From Dipetalonema caudispina (taxonomy: Eukaryota > Nematoda > Chromadorea > Rhabditida > Onchocercidae): a stretch of 36,315 nt of DNA. The number at the start of each line of letters is the position of its first letter. Within the stretch, counting starts at the first letter, position 1. Made by a program: the position numbers and the translations under genes. Where the stretch lies: NCBI GenBank assembly GCA_013365325.1, contig JABVXV010000477.1, forward strand, positions 1 to 36,315, read 5' to 3'. This document shows positions 16,456-28,010 of the stretch, in pieces. The notes beneath the pieces are model-generated. The model was given only the letters and a program-made list of their open reading frames with translations, searched no databases and was not told the origin of the DNA.

Positions 16456-17383
16456 GTTAACAGTATTGATTTAATCATTCTTATTCCAAATGTAATAAGC
16501 AACTAAAATAATATAATAGCAAATTTTCAATCAAAATTTATAATTAAACAAATGTACAATTTATTATGATTGAAATGGCAAATGGTTCACTTTCAATAGG
16601 CAATGAAATGTGATTAAAATTTTTTTCAAAAAAAAAAAAAAAAAAAAAATTCACAAAACGTAAATTCTTATCGATAGTTTATATTTTTTTCATTGTTTTA
16701 ACAAAAGATTTCATGGTTTGAAGTATATTTTCCACAAATATTTACTCTTCCTGGACTTTTACTTTACTTTACTTTGGGATTAGAATCTAAGCAATCCGTG
16801 AAATTTTAAAATCATAAACTTTGAATGTTTCATTTCCTGTTCAAGAATTAGCATTTACTGTTAATGATGATATGCTTCTCTCTAATTCTTCGTCACTCCT
16901 CATTTTTTCAACTTGCTGTTTGACTGTTGAAAAAAAAAAATTTTAACTAATCTTTAGGATTATGTTTAAAATCTGAACTGTACTGTTCCAAATTATGGTT
17001 TAAAACATTCGGTTAGCTACAGGTAATGTGTTCGATAATTTCAGTAATATTAATTATCATAATTCAATATAATTACTGTCAATTATGATTTTGTTCTATA
17101 ATGTATCATGGTGTATTTTATTGAAATTACTCTAGTAATAGTTATTTCAGTTTTTCACTAGAATAAAATTTATAACATCAAAAGTAAGGCTTAATTTTTT
17201 GGACAGAATTGTTTACCATTAATTGATTATTTATAATTTGTTGAAAAATGAAGAAAAAAATATTAAAACTTCAATAAAAAAAAGCCTCTTTTTTTTATGA
17301 TAAATGAATTTGTAATAATACTTTTCTATTATGTAAAAAAAGAAAAAAAAAGATGAAATTTAAGAGAGTGAAACAAACAAAAA

Positions 17384-20300
17384 TTAAAAAGAACAAACGT
17401 CATCTTTAACGCTAAAACCAAGTGCTGAATAATTGGCAATACCACGAATGATATCTGCTATTTTTCCTTCGATAATTGTTACCAAACTGTTATTTTCCTT
17501 CAAATTTGTTACTGTTACTATTACTCGACCCGAAATACGACTATCCACTATAAAATTCCTGAAATATGGTAGAATTTATTGACGTTGGATGATTGAGTGA
17601 CAACACGTTGAATACGTAATACATGCAATTTTGGCAATACTCTGTTGATATTAATGTTAACATTTAAATCAATCAGATCAATCAACGATAATGTTACAGT
17701 TGTAAATGGAATTCTTTTGCTTCATACAAATGAAGGACATCCATTAAAAATAACCGGAAACTGTTTTACATTTATTGTTCGTTATCACTGTACAATTTGA
17801 AATTTGAATTCTTCTACGATAAGTGATATTTATATCATGAATATTTCGTATAAATATATATATATTATAATCCAAGTAATATTACATAATATTTTATAAT
17901 ATAATAAATTAAATTATTTAATTTAAATTGATTATGTACATTTTGCTAATATGAATTTTCTTCTATCCTTAAAATTTCTTTAAATTAATACTGCAAAATT
18001 ATATAAACATAAATCATTATAGAATTTATTCACTCATAATAATTTAATAATTAAAATTTATAAATATGAAAAATAAAAAAAAAAAAAAAAAATAATGTTA
18101 ACCTTGTTTGATTATCTTCAAGAATGACCAATTCAGCAATAGTTTCACATAATGGTGGTACTTTAATGGTACTATCAACACCCCAAATTAATTCTTCTTC
18201 TACCGTATTCTCACCAATATTTAAAATACTAAGTTCATTATGAAAGCCAGCATTTGCTTCCACAATTTCACATGGTGTTTTCAATTTCATTTCCATTTCC
18301 ATGCCACGACATACTCCTTTCTCTAAATTTTTTAAAGTTATTTCAATTTTTTGTTTAATTCAAATTTTTTTTTTCCATTTTCTATTTCTTTTTTATCTCG
18401 GTTATTTATTTCTTACATTCATATTCTTTTTTATCGTTTAAACTTTTTGTTTTTATACTTATCATTATTACATATATCTTACGCTAATTGATCCATTTTC
18501 TATTTATATTTATTTATATCTTTAAATCATATATTTTTTTTTCCTTTAATTTATCCAATTATTTTTGAATAAGTGTTATTTAATTATTACCAATTATATT
18601 TGGTATTAATTACATCCACAATATTTGACCATATTGGATAATTAAGTAACTAATTAAATAAATGATCACTAATTAAAACTTGGTCGATAAATATAAATGA
18701 TTTTTATCAATCATTATAGTTAACAAACAAATGAAATAATTTAACAAATATTACTTATATTATTTATCATTTCTTATTTTGTATAGTAATTCAAACGAAC
18801 CGATTGAAATTGTTGCAGTACTACGAGTACAACGTTCTGTTTTGAAGGTATACTCTTGCACTCGTTCGGTGGTGTTTGTAAATGTCGATTTAAATAAAAC
18901 CTGTTCGCTTTTTGATTGGTGAACATAACGTGTATCTATTCCCGATACCGTATACCGTGGTTCCAAATATTCGTTAAATAAATGAGACCAGTTAATGTTA
19001 TACTGCAAAATTGTATTTTTAATCAGCATAAAGTTTCCAATAATTGATCATATCATTTATACATTTTACAATTACTAATTACTTCTTGTGCAATTATCGA
19101 TTTACTTCTAAAATTATCCAACAGCTAAATAATATCTATAATTTATAATTTAAAAACCAAATGGAAATATAAATCATACCAATGATATCACCGTTACATT
19201 AAAAGTTTAATCTTACAAGTATAGATAGGTACCTTTTTTTGTAAATTTTCCCTCTATGTTTTGCTAATTTTGTCAAACAGTAAACAAAAAAATCAATTAT
19301 TTCTAATCTTTCCTTGCCATCGATTCAATAAAAATTAATTGAAATATAAATTCCTCTTTGGATTGAAGTACCGCTATGCGACACATTTTAATTTCCATTC
19401 TATTTTTCTTTTCATTCCGTTTTAACCTTCCTTCTTTTCATTTTTCATCATTCTTCCTTCATCTTATATTTTCATCGGAAAATTTGTACGAAAAAAGAGG
19501 AAAAAAAAAAAGTTAAAAAATAGTAAAGAAAAAAAAAAAGGATAGAAAAACAATTGAAAAAAACAAGCTGTTCCATGTATATTTTCATTTTTATTCTTTT
19601 TCTCATTTTTTTTTTTTTTTTTTTTTTGGCCTATTATTACATAGAAAATTATAGAATTATTTTTCATAATTAAGAAAAAGATAATCGAAATGTAAAAATT
19701 TGCCAAATTTTGGCCAAAAATGGAATTGAAATGCTAATTAATAGTGGGTAAAATTGATCGATTGGATAAATGAAAACACTATTTGATCAATTGATAATCT
19801 ATAGCCTGATAAAAAATTCAGAATATTTTGAACATCAATTTTCTTAAATTTAGAATGGTCTTTACCGAGTTTTTCTCAAAGTTTGATGTTCATTCAAAAG
19901 AATGAAATTCGTCAAATAAAATTAAAGTTCGCGCTAAATTTGTCAGTTTGAGGACGTTTAATTAATACTTCCAAATTTCTCGAAAAAATTGAAATTTTCA
20001 GCAGTAAAAAGAATTAATTTTGTCGACCTTTCACTCCAACACGTCAGATAATAGCAGGTCATTCAAGAACAGAGCCATTATTAAAATTTGAAGCAAAGAA
20101 TTTAGAAGGTAAAACTTTACATTAAAAAAATAAAAAAAAAGAATTTGAATAAAAGTATTTTTTAATAAAATTTCGCCGTCTTTTTTTTCACTTCCAAATA
20201 ATTTCCTCAAGAAGGAAACATCAACAGAAATTTTCTTTTTCGGCTTTTTTTCATTCATTTTTTTTTTTGATTTGGAAGAAGCCATTTGCGCCAGATGTTT

Positions 20301-23300
20301 GTTCGATGAAGCTAAGACAATTATCCATTAGTATCAGTGAAATTGCATAAATGAATATGTTATCGAACAAAAAAATTGCTGTTAAGCATTACTTTAGACT
20401 GAATATATAAAAATTTCAGAAAATGTTAAAAGGAATGTATTCCTTTTTTCAATAAAAAAATTACTCATATTTTACTAATATAAGTTCACGTACGCAAGAA
20501 AAAAACGTTTGTTTATTTAGTGAAAATATTTCAAATTATAAAATATTGCAAAAATCTCATAGATGGATTGAATTAAAAAATAAAGACTAATTTTTGTAGC
20601 ATATTTTAAAATAAAAAAAAAAAACAACTTCCAATTTATCTATGTCATTTTCTGCTTCCTTTTTTCTACCTAATCTAAAAAATGGTGGCGTTTTTTTTTT
20701 TCTCAGTTAACTTTTTGCAATTATTAATAAATTCTTCTATTCGTAATTCCCAAATGTTCTTTCGATCTTTTCAATTTAAATTTGAGGACGAAAAAAAAAA
20801 AAAAAAAGAAAGCGACAAATTGAAAATAACGTTGAATTTTCCATTAAATGAATTTTTTCATTCACCTTTTCACCTATCCTTCCCATTACCTTTCATTTCT
20901 CTTTCCCCAAATTCAAGCATCACTCGAAATTTTTAAATGTAAAATTCCATTTAAAATCATAAAACGAGTTACTGATTGCATACACACATATATAACCTAA
21001 TTGATATTGGAAACAATATTAATGACGACGTAAAATTCGTAATTTTCATTTGTCATTTATAAAATGTGCAAAATTACATCTCTTATAAATATTTAATTTT
21101 TACATTTATGGTCCATTAAATGATTTCAGGAGAAAATTAATGGAAAATATTACACAATTGTATGTGTTTCACACTTTATTAAAACAGAATTCATTATTGT
21201 TCAGGAAAAATTTCATTCAATGCTAGGCTCATTTTATTGTTGGCTGATAAATATTATTGTATCATCAAGGGAAAATGAATGCCGCATGATATTATTAGTA
21301 ATGTTTGATTAAGAATCTAAAGATTAATAGCTATTTTTTCAAAGTTTAAATTTCTCATAATATAAGAAAAATTCATAATATCCACAACAAAAGAATTTAA
21401 TGTTACAATTTTTCATAGATTGGCCGTTTTTTATTTTTTTATTTTTTATTTATTTTTTTTTTTTTGGAATAATTATGTTAATATTTTCTACTACGTATCA
21501 TTTTACTATTAGTTAAGTTTATTTTTCACGTGAAAAATTTGAAATATTTTTTTAAGTGTAAAAACAATAAATATTAAGCAAATACTATTGCAGAAAAAAA
21601 TAAAAACAAAAATTGAGTTAATTACTTCATTATCATCTATGAAAATAAGTTGGTCAACTTCACCTGCAGTATATTTATCAGTAAGAAACAAAAAAAGAAA
21701 AAAGAAAAAAAAAAAGATGCCACTGTATGAAAATTTTTAAGAAGAAAATTAGTTAATTTAAGCTAATCGAATTTATGTGCAAAAATTTTTAAACAGAATA
21801 AAGAATTTATACTTCGAGATATTTCTTGTTGATTTTAGCTTCTTCACGAGTTTTTGTAACTTCAAAAATTTGTTTAGCCCAATTTTGAATGATCGATTCT
21901 AAATCGACCATATCTTTTGCTTTCGGTGTTTCAGCCATGATACTAGTATACGGTGGTGCTATGGAACGATCCAATTTACGTTCATCACCTGAAATATATT
22001 AAACTGTGGATAATTTCAAATACCATTTATTATAGTCCTTAATTTCTCAAATAACAAAATTCGAATTATAAGAAAATATTTGTCATTTGTTTTCTTTTTC
22101 ATCTTTTTTCAGAATAAATTTGTAGTTTAAACATTTTTTTTCTCAAATTCTTAAATTTATTTTGAATATATTATACAATAAGCGTAATTATTCAAACAAT
22201 AAATTTATTGAAGTATTACACAATTTGAATGAATTTTTATTTAATTGCTAAAATTTATAGTTAAAATTTTCGATAAGTCAAAATTATTTATTTTATGATG
22301 CAAAAATGGAAAGTCCAATGAATATTCAAAAAAAATTGAAGAAATTCTCTCTGATAATTTCATTGGTATATATAAAGTTTATTTTGTACTTTTATAATAT
22401 TTCCATCCATATGTAAGTTAAGATTAATTCAAAGAATTAAATTTATATTTTTCCTAATCAATCAATTAATGAGACAAATATCGCTCTTGATTATGATTTA
22501 TTTAATTGTTAATTTTCGTCTATCCTTAAAATCTCTATTAATACTATTTTAAATCTAATTTTTTGCAATATTTACTAAGGCAATAATAGCAAGACAAAGA
22601 AGAAAAAGTAACCCAAACATTTTTGTGCTTTTTTTCTGGAAAGGAATACGATAGAATTACTGCTAACAGTAATTCTATTCGTAGGAGAAAAATTCGATTA
22701 ATAGGAAAAGTTATTTCTGATTGCTGAATGATTTGTTGGAGCGAATTATGCAAAATAAATAAATATTTTTAGTGAAATTTTAAAAAATTTACTTAAATTT
22801 TTCAATTATATCCTTAATACCTACATATTTATACTTAAGCTTGTTTCTAAGATCACTGAAATTGTTAATACTAATAAAATTTAGTGCTATAAATTTAAAG
22901 GAATTTTGATAGATAGGATCGGAAGAGTAGGAAATGTAATTTTCATTAGTGAATGCTTAGAAAAGACTTGTTAAAGTAATCTTTTATTCACAAGTAAATA
23001 TTAAAAGCTAATTAACTTAAATAAATTAAATTATCATTAAGGTATGATCAAGTTTAGAATCGATTTGTTTTCTTTGCCTCAATCTCTAAGTGATTCTAAT
23101 TTTGATCAACTTGTCTATTCGATTGGTGACGACAATAATGCAAATACTAACATTGATTAATTATTTCGACTGATATTGATGAAAGTTGATAACGATTAAG
23201 TAGAACCAACTAATTATTTGATGAATACATCCTATTTTCCTGGCAAGCTCATCCAAAGCATGTCAAAGTTAAACATGCTATAATCATTTTTCGGAATGTC

Positions 23301-24436
23301 TTGAATAATTATTTCCGACTTAAATAATTGTATTACTGCTGAAGGCAGATTAAAATTTTCAGAAATTTTCATCCTTAAATTAAAAATTTTGAATGGTCTT
23401 AATTCCTACGATTAATTAACGCAGCGTATATACTTGGCATTAATTAAATGCGCGGTTACTATTTGCCTAGCTTTACTTCGGTCACATGATGATCTGAGGA
23501 TAATTTTAGTTGCATAAATAAATTTATCATTTTTAGTCTAATATATTTCTAATTTACATAAATGTTGAATTACATGCTATTGATACAAATATCTGATAGT
23601 TTTTTTTTTTTTGCCAATGTAATTAACCAAAATAATAATTAAAATGGTGCATAAAAAGTAATCAAGAAGTCATGATAAGTGACATTTTTAACTCACCCGT
23701 AATGACAATAATTTTAGTGTAGAAAACTTTAATTTACACAATTGCATTGTAAATTAAAAGTTGGAGTTAAGTTAAAAAAGAATTTCATTCTTTGCTACGA
23801 TATTTTAATTTAATGTCACTCATATTCTATGATTCTATTTCTCTTTTCTCATTTTCCAATCTTCTTCCACAACAATTTGATCTTAATCGATCAATGAAAT
23901 TTTCTTGCAATTTTCATTTTTCATCCATTTTCTAATTAGTTGTTAAAAATGCAGCAATTTCTGCTCCCATTTGCTTCAATGGAAGCAAAAATTTCTTCCT
24001 TTGATCCATGCTTGAACTCTATAGGTTAACTTTATGACAAATCCGGTTGTATTGCTGTTTTCCTGATTCTACACTTTTCCTTGACTGTCTAATTCTTATC
24101 CTTTTATCATAACTTCTCAAAATAGCAATTTTTCCATAAATTTCAAAAAGTGCTGAACCACTGGCTAGACATAAATAATTATATCTAATTCTTTTTCTTT
24201 TCTTTCAATGTAAAATATTATTTCGCTAGATAAACTATTTGATTAATATTTTAAGAAATATCTTATACAACTATAAAAATTAGTGAACAATTCAATCATT
24301 GTGTTGAATATTTGCTCTATTAGCGGTAGCATTATCATTTTGCCTAAGGCAAAACAATCTGATAGTTAACAAAATTCAAAATTACCAAAAAAAAAAAAAA
24401 AAAAACGAATGAAAACTTACCACAAAATGAAAGCAT
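17384..24436 (-). CDS. Complete gene for a 262-aa beta-rich protein, possibly aerolysin/ETX-MTX2-like
   Basis: Five exons join in phase: 24421-24436, 21813-21988, 18801-19002, 18103-18322 and 17384-17558, from ATG (24434-24436) to TAA (17384-17386). The first coding exon holds only 16 nt (MLSFC plus one base) before a 2.4-kb intron with a consensus GTAAGTTTTC donor. There is no signal peptide or membrane helix, so the product is probably cytosolic unless exported another way. Residues 7-64 are charged and helical-looking. From about 65 the sequence is beta-rich with alternating hydrophobic residues, including LFKSTFTNTTERVQ, YTFKTERCTRSTATIS, KTPCEIVEANAGFHNE and EELIWGVDSTIKVPP. The Phe-Thr-Asn-Thr-Thr strand followed by a Thr/Ser-rich stretch recalls proteins of the aerolysin/ETX-MTX2 fold, but I recognise no exact family, so function is unassigned. 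Pore formation is only a hypothesis. Exon structure is more certain than function. Confidence 0.82.
20031..20285 (-). CDS. Possible small nested ORF, Lys-rich N-terminus (84 codons)
   Basis: Lies on the same strand inside the 2.8-kb second intron of the 262-aa gene. It opens with a very basic segment (MASSKSKKKMNEKKPKKK) followed by VDVSFLRKLFGSEKK, and after an A/T-rich hydrophobic stretch ends SDVLE. An acceptor-like tcttag lies 26 nt upstream of the ATG, which would suit SL trans-splicing. The basic start followed by a V-D-x-x-F-L-R-K-L-type segment faintly recalls the N-terminus of peroxisomal ABC half-transporters, but that is too weak to name. It may be a relic or chance frame. Confidence 0.22.
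   Translation of the reverse strand: MASSKSKKKMNEKKPKKKISVDVSFLRKLFGSEKKDGEILLKNTFIQILFFYFFNVKFYLLNSLLQILIMALFLNDLLLSDVLE
21626..21663 (-). other. Possible 38-nt cassette exon that does not fit the reading frame
   Basis: Flanked by tactgcag and a GTAATT donor between exons 2 and 3 of the 262-aa gene. Another frame of it reads GEVDQLIFIDDNE, which looks protein-like. The junction it would interrupt is phase 0, so its inclusion shifts the frame and meets TAG after eight codons. It is left out of the CDS. Confidence 0.3.
22647..22683. repeat. Strong short hairpin
   Basis: The arm tacgatagaattactg (22647-22662) pairs with cagtaattctattcgta (22667-22683) over 16 bp with a single one-base bulge and a 4-base loop. 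It lies in the first intron of the 262-aa gene. No transposon or terminator signature accompanies it. Confidence 0.65.
23725..23762. repeat. Second intronic hairpin
   Basis: The arm aactttaatttaca (23725-23738) pairs with tgtaaattaaaagtt (23748-23762) with one bulged base and a 9-base loop. It is in the same intron as the previous hairpin but its sequence is unrelated. Confidence 0.55.
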
Positions 24437-24507
24437 AATCCGTAATTTGGTGTAATTAGCGAAGTTTGTTATAAAATAAAAATGATAGTTTAGTAGGATA
24501 TTAGATT

Positions 24508-24627
24508 GGATATAGCAGATTAGACCTGGATACTGTAAATTAGCCTTGGGTACTGTAAGTTGGTCTCGAATACAGTAAATTAACCTTAGGTACAGTAGAT
24601 TAGCCTTGGATATAATAAATTAGTTTT
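24508..24627. repeat. 20-bp minisatellite, six units
   Basis: Six successive 20-bp units with the pattern 'ggatactgtaaattagcctt', each a few substitutions from the next (24508-24527, 24528-24547, 24548-24567, 24568-24587, 24588-24607, 24608-24627). It begins about 70 nt upstream of the start codon of the 262-aa gene on the - strand, so it lies in that gene's 5' UTR or promoter region. Confidence 0.88.
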
Positions 24628-24845
24628 AATTTAGTAAAAAATTATCTTGCTTGTAGTAAATAAAATTAAATAGCATACAATAAGCAGAATGAAATAATAC
24701 TTTATCTACACTAACCAATATAATTAATGATGATAGAAATTGAAGTTAAACGAAATACCTTTTAGTAATGAATAAAATGAGCATTAATCAAAATATCAAA
24801 GTATAACTATTACCAAAAATATTAATTACCATAATACACCATAAT

Positions 24846-24905
24846 ACACACACAATACACACACACACACACACACATACACACACACACACATATACGC
24901 ACACG
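24846..24905. repeat. CA dinucleotide microsatellite
   Basis: A CA tract with a few TA interruptions. It is the reverse complement in kind of the TG tract that begins 60 nt further on, so the two could fold back on each other. Confidence 0.95.
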
Positions 24906-24963
24906 TTAAGAGGATTAGATCGGAGGCTTAAAATGGCAAAACTAACAGGTATTTGTGAATACC

Positions 24964-25052
24964 GTGTCTGTGTATGTATGTGTGTATGTTATTATATGTG
25001 TATGTGTGTGTGTGTATGTGTGTGTATGTGTGTGTATGTGTGTGTATGTTTG
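24964..25052. repeat. TG microsatellite with a 10-bp higher-order unit
   Basis: A TG/TATG tract that settles into repeats of the 10-mer tgtgtatgtg between about 25011 and 25050. The reading frame across it (Met/Val/Cys/Tyr-rich) is an artefact. Confidence 0.93.
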
Positions 25053-25859
25053 TATACACTACGTTTGGATTTTCAATGTTAGCCAAACGGATTTTAAACT
25101 ACAAAACTAAACTTATCAAAGTAGTAAAAGTTGAAGAGTTGAGTGAATCTGTGATGGTAACATTTATTGAATTCAATGATGAAAATAAAATTTGTTATGT
25201 ATGTATGAATAAAGAATATTTTGAGAGGGAGGAGCACAGAAATTTTTCTTTTAAGCGTTAAAATGATGAAATAATTCCCACCTTCCCGTTTTTTTTTTCC
25301 TCTTACTTTCTTTTCAATCAAACTTCTCCAATATATTATTGATTGATATATCGGATACAATTGCATTAAAATTTTCAGATGTTTACACAGTTGCTAACGG
25401 TATGATTAATATCCATAAATGTAAACGATGAAATAACGTAACAATTCGTTCCATCGCTTATCCTCAATGTATTAATGTATTTTGTAGTAATTTATTAGAT
25501 TTTTTTAACTGATAATTTGATCATATTTTATGATCAGAAAAAGCATTCAGTAAATTCTTTTGAAGTTGAAAAGTGAAAGTAAAGGCTAATGATGGAAAAT
25601 TTTCAGGTTAGATAGTAAAAGCTAGCAGAGAAAGAATTTGAAGTTAAAAGATGAAGCAAAAACTGGCATAATTCACATTATTTCATTATATTTTCGTTTT
25701 CATTACTTTCATGAAAGGTTAGTTTGTTCCGAAAATGAATGATAACTGTAAAATTGTTTAATTTCCTTTTTCATGCTAAACTTTTTGACTTAAATGAACT
25801 CATCCAGCTATTTATCCATTCATCAATAAGTATCATAAATTTCCACTTCTTCCTACTAC

Positions 25860-25980
25860 TTTTAAGTATAACTAATTGATAACTGAAAAAAATTTTAATT
25901 TTAGCCTAAGCAAATTAATTTCTCTATTTGTGATAAAATGGCCAAGAAGATATCTAAAGATTTATTTTCTTCTTCTTTTC
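25860..25980. repeat. Left copy of a 121-bp direct repeat flanking the gap
   Basis: Identical by eye to 26081-26201, with only the run of N between them. It most probably represents the same genomic segment assembled twice. Confidence 0.95.
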
Positions 25981-26080
25981 NNNNNNNNNNNNNNNNNNNN
26001 NNNNNNNNNNNNNNNNNNNNNNNNNNNNNNNNNNNNNNNNNNNNNNNNNNNNNNNNNNNNNNNNNNNNNNNNNNNNNNNN
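25981..26080. other. Assembly gap of exactly 100 N
   Basis: A round-number placeholder, not a measured gap. The flanks are duplicates of each other. Confidence 0.99.
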
Positions 26081-26201
26081 TTTTAAGTATAACTAATTGA
26101 TAACTGAAAAAAATTTTAATTTTAGCCTAAGCAAATTAATTTCTCTATTTGTGATAAAATGGCCAAGAAGATATCTAAAGATTTATTTTCTTCTTCTTTT
26201 C
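26081..26201. repeat. Right copy of the 121-bp direct repeat flanking the gap
   Basis: Same sequence as 25860-25980. After this point the sequence is unique again (cactgtctcatttcgaggg). Confidence 0.95.
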
Positions 26202-26589
26202 ACTGTCTCATTTCGAGGGACATCAGAAAACTCTTCCATTAGTATATCAATAATAGTGAATAATTAATTAATTAAATCAATTACTGTTAAAAAATTTTAC
26301 CTTAATTTATTTACATATAAATTTTCGTTTAATTTGATCACTTGTTTTTCTTACTGTTACATTTTAATGCTTGTTCATACCATGTCCATCATATTTTTCC
26401 CATCTACATCAATCGCTCTTTCTCTCCCTCACTCTCTCTCTCCCTTTCTCCCTCGTTTTTTTTAATTTACTTTTTTTTCAAAAATTTGTTTACCGAATCA
26501 ATGCATTATTTAGTAAAAAAGAAAAAGGAGCAATAATACAAGCACAAGTAAGAAATAAAATAAATAAATTCAAATAGGTCTAAATATAG

Positions 26590-26800
26590 TTGATCAAATA
26601 TGTGTAAGTATTTAAATTTGGTAGTTATAAGAAATAAATCAGACAAATATTTAAAATAAAAACGTAAGTAATAAATTAGCAAGTAATAAATTAGATAGTT
26701 ATAAGTAATAAATTAGGCAAATATAAATAAAAATCAAGCAAACTTAAGTAATAAATAAAACAAGTAAAAATAATAAATTAGATAGTTACAGATAAAAAAA
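26590..26800. repeat. Degenerate tandem repeat of AAGTAATAAATTAG type
   Basis: The words aagtaataaattag, atagttataagtaat and close variants recur at irregular spacing of about 20-45 nt. It is too diverged to fix a unit length by eye. Confidence 0.55.
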
Positions 26801-27864
26801 AAAAAAAATCCGAAAAATATAAGTAAAATTAGATGCGACACATAAAATACTATCACAAATACAATTATTGCTACTTTTTTTTTTTTTTTTTTTCACGTAG
26901 TCTGATCAAACATTTCTGGCTAATCAATTTGTATCCCATCATAAAGCCAATTAAAGTGGCCAACAGTAAAATTTGAATTGCATTTTTCACATATGCGCAT
27001 TATATAATCATCTTAATAGGATGTCTAAAAATTGTATCTGTTCATTATATTTTGTAAGTAATTTTATTCCTATTTAATTTTAGATCAAGTTTACAATCTA
27101 TAAATTCATTTAATAATTTTTTAGTTTTTTTTTTTTTTTTTTTTTTTCCATCATTAATTTATATTATATATTATATTTTTTTGTGTGTGAATAATTGCAA
27201 GTTAATTGATGCATTTATTGATTGATTAAAATTTTAATTATAGAATTTGTTGACATGTAATTCACTATGTTTAATTTCCTTGATAAAATTCCTATTATTC
27301 TATATATTTGAAGTATTTATTCGATGAATTGAAAGGAAATGTTTGTACAACGGGAATATAAAGAAGACAGTTTCATGCTACTGAATGACAAATTTCAATT
27401 GGATCAACAAAAGCGGAGACATGCAAATAATTTTGTTAAGTATGCATAATTTCGATGAATCATAATTTGGTTATCGACAATTTTCGGATGGAATTTGTTA
27501 AATTTCAAATTGTCAGAAGACGAATAATTATAGTACTGGCATTGAAAATATTTGATTTATTAAGCAAAAGTTACTAAGACTAATCGATCAGAACATTTTA
27601 ACCTTGCAACCATTTCATTATTTTGAGAAGTAAAAATTTTGTAGAATGAAAAAAAAAACAAAAAAAATGAAGAGATTAGTAATAAATTTCGAGTAAAAAT
27701 GAATCAGAATGGAACACATTACATGCGCGAAATTAGTAAACTCTACAGACAAATGATAACAATCAAACAAAGGAAATTAAATTCTGATTGAATTCTTTCC
27801 ATTTTTTGTAGAAAAGACATATCGTTTTAAATTTAAATTATTGGTTTGGTTAACAACTTGAAAT

Positions 27865-28010
27865 GATGAATCTAAAATAAACTTAAACCTTAAGCGAAGA
27901 CCTGAAACAGACTTAAAATAAAGATTGAGTAATAGGTTTTAAATAAGCTTAAAATGGAATTGAAATGATAGGTTTTATGCAAACTTAAAATGAACAAGGA
28001 ATAATAGATT
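27865..28010. repeat. Diverged minisatellite, about four units of about 35 bp
   Basis: Successive units share the pattern 'gaaatgataggtttta..caaacttaaaat'. Units vary in length and by many substitutions, so the limits are approximate. Confidence 0.5.

Larger units (their letters stand above)
13606..17383. other. A/T-rich intergenic spacer upstream of the helicase gene
   Basis: No exon or conserved protein segment is seen on either strand. It contains a degenerate 29-bp minisatellite (14423-14509), an AGC run (15926-15942), poly-T tracts near 15760, 15970 and 16110, and an impure ATT microsatellite (16316-16455). The helicase promoter should lie in its first few hundred bases, but I see no element I can name. 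Reading frames at 15982-16185 and 16228-16506 follow low-complexity sequence. Confidence 0.65.
24437..25859. other. Upstream region of the 262-aa gene, repeats and no firm gene
   Basis: Contains the 20-bp minisatellite, the paired CA and TG tracts, and A/T-rich sequence up to the assembly gap. A + strand frame at 24974-25261 starts inside the TG repeat; its later part (LIKVVKVEELSESVMVTFIE and what follows) is not repetitive but has no flanking splice sites or family match that I can defend. Confidence 0.55.

Noticed and set aside
22544..22753. 69-codon - strand frame inside an intron of the 262-aa gene
   Set aside because: Ordinary A/T-rich composition, spans the hairpin, no family resemblance and no acceptor upstream.
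24974..25261. 95-codon + strand frame whose second half (LIKVVKVEELSESVMVTFIE onward) looks protein-like
   Set aside because: It starts inside a TG microsatellite, lacks splice signals or a neighbouring exon in phase, and I recognise no family.
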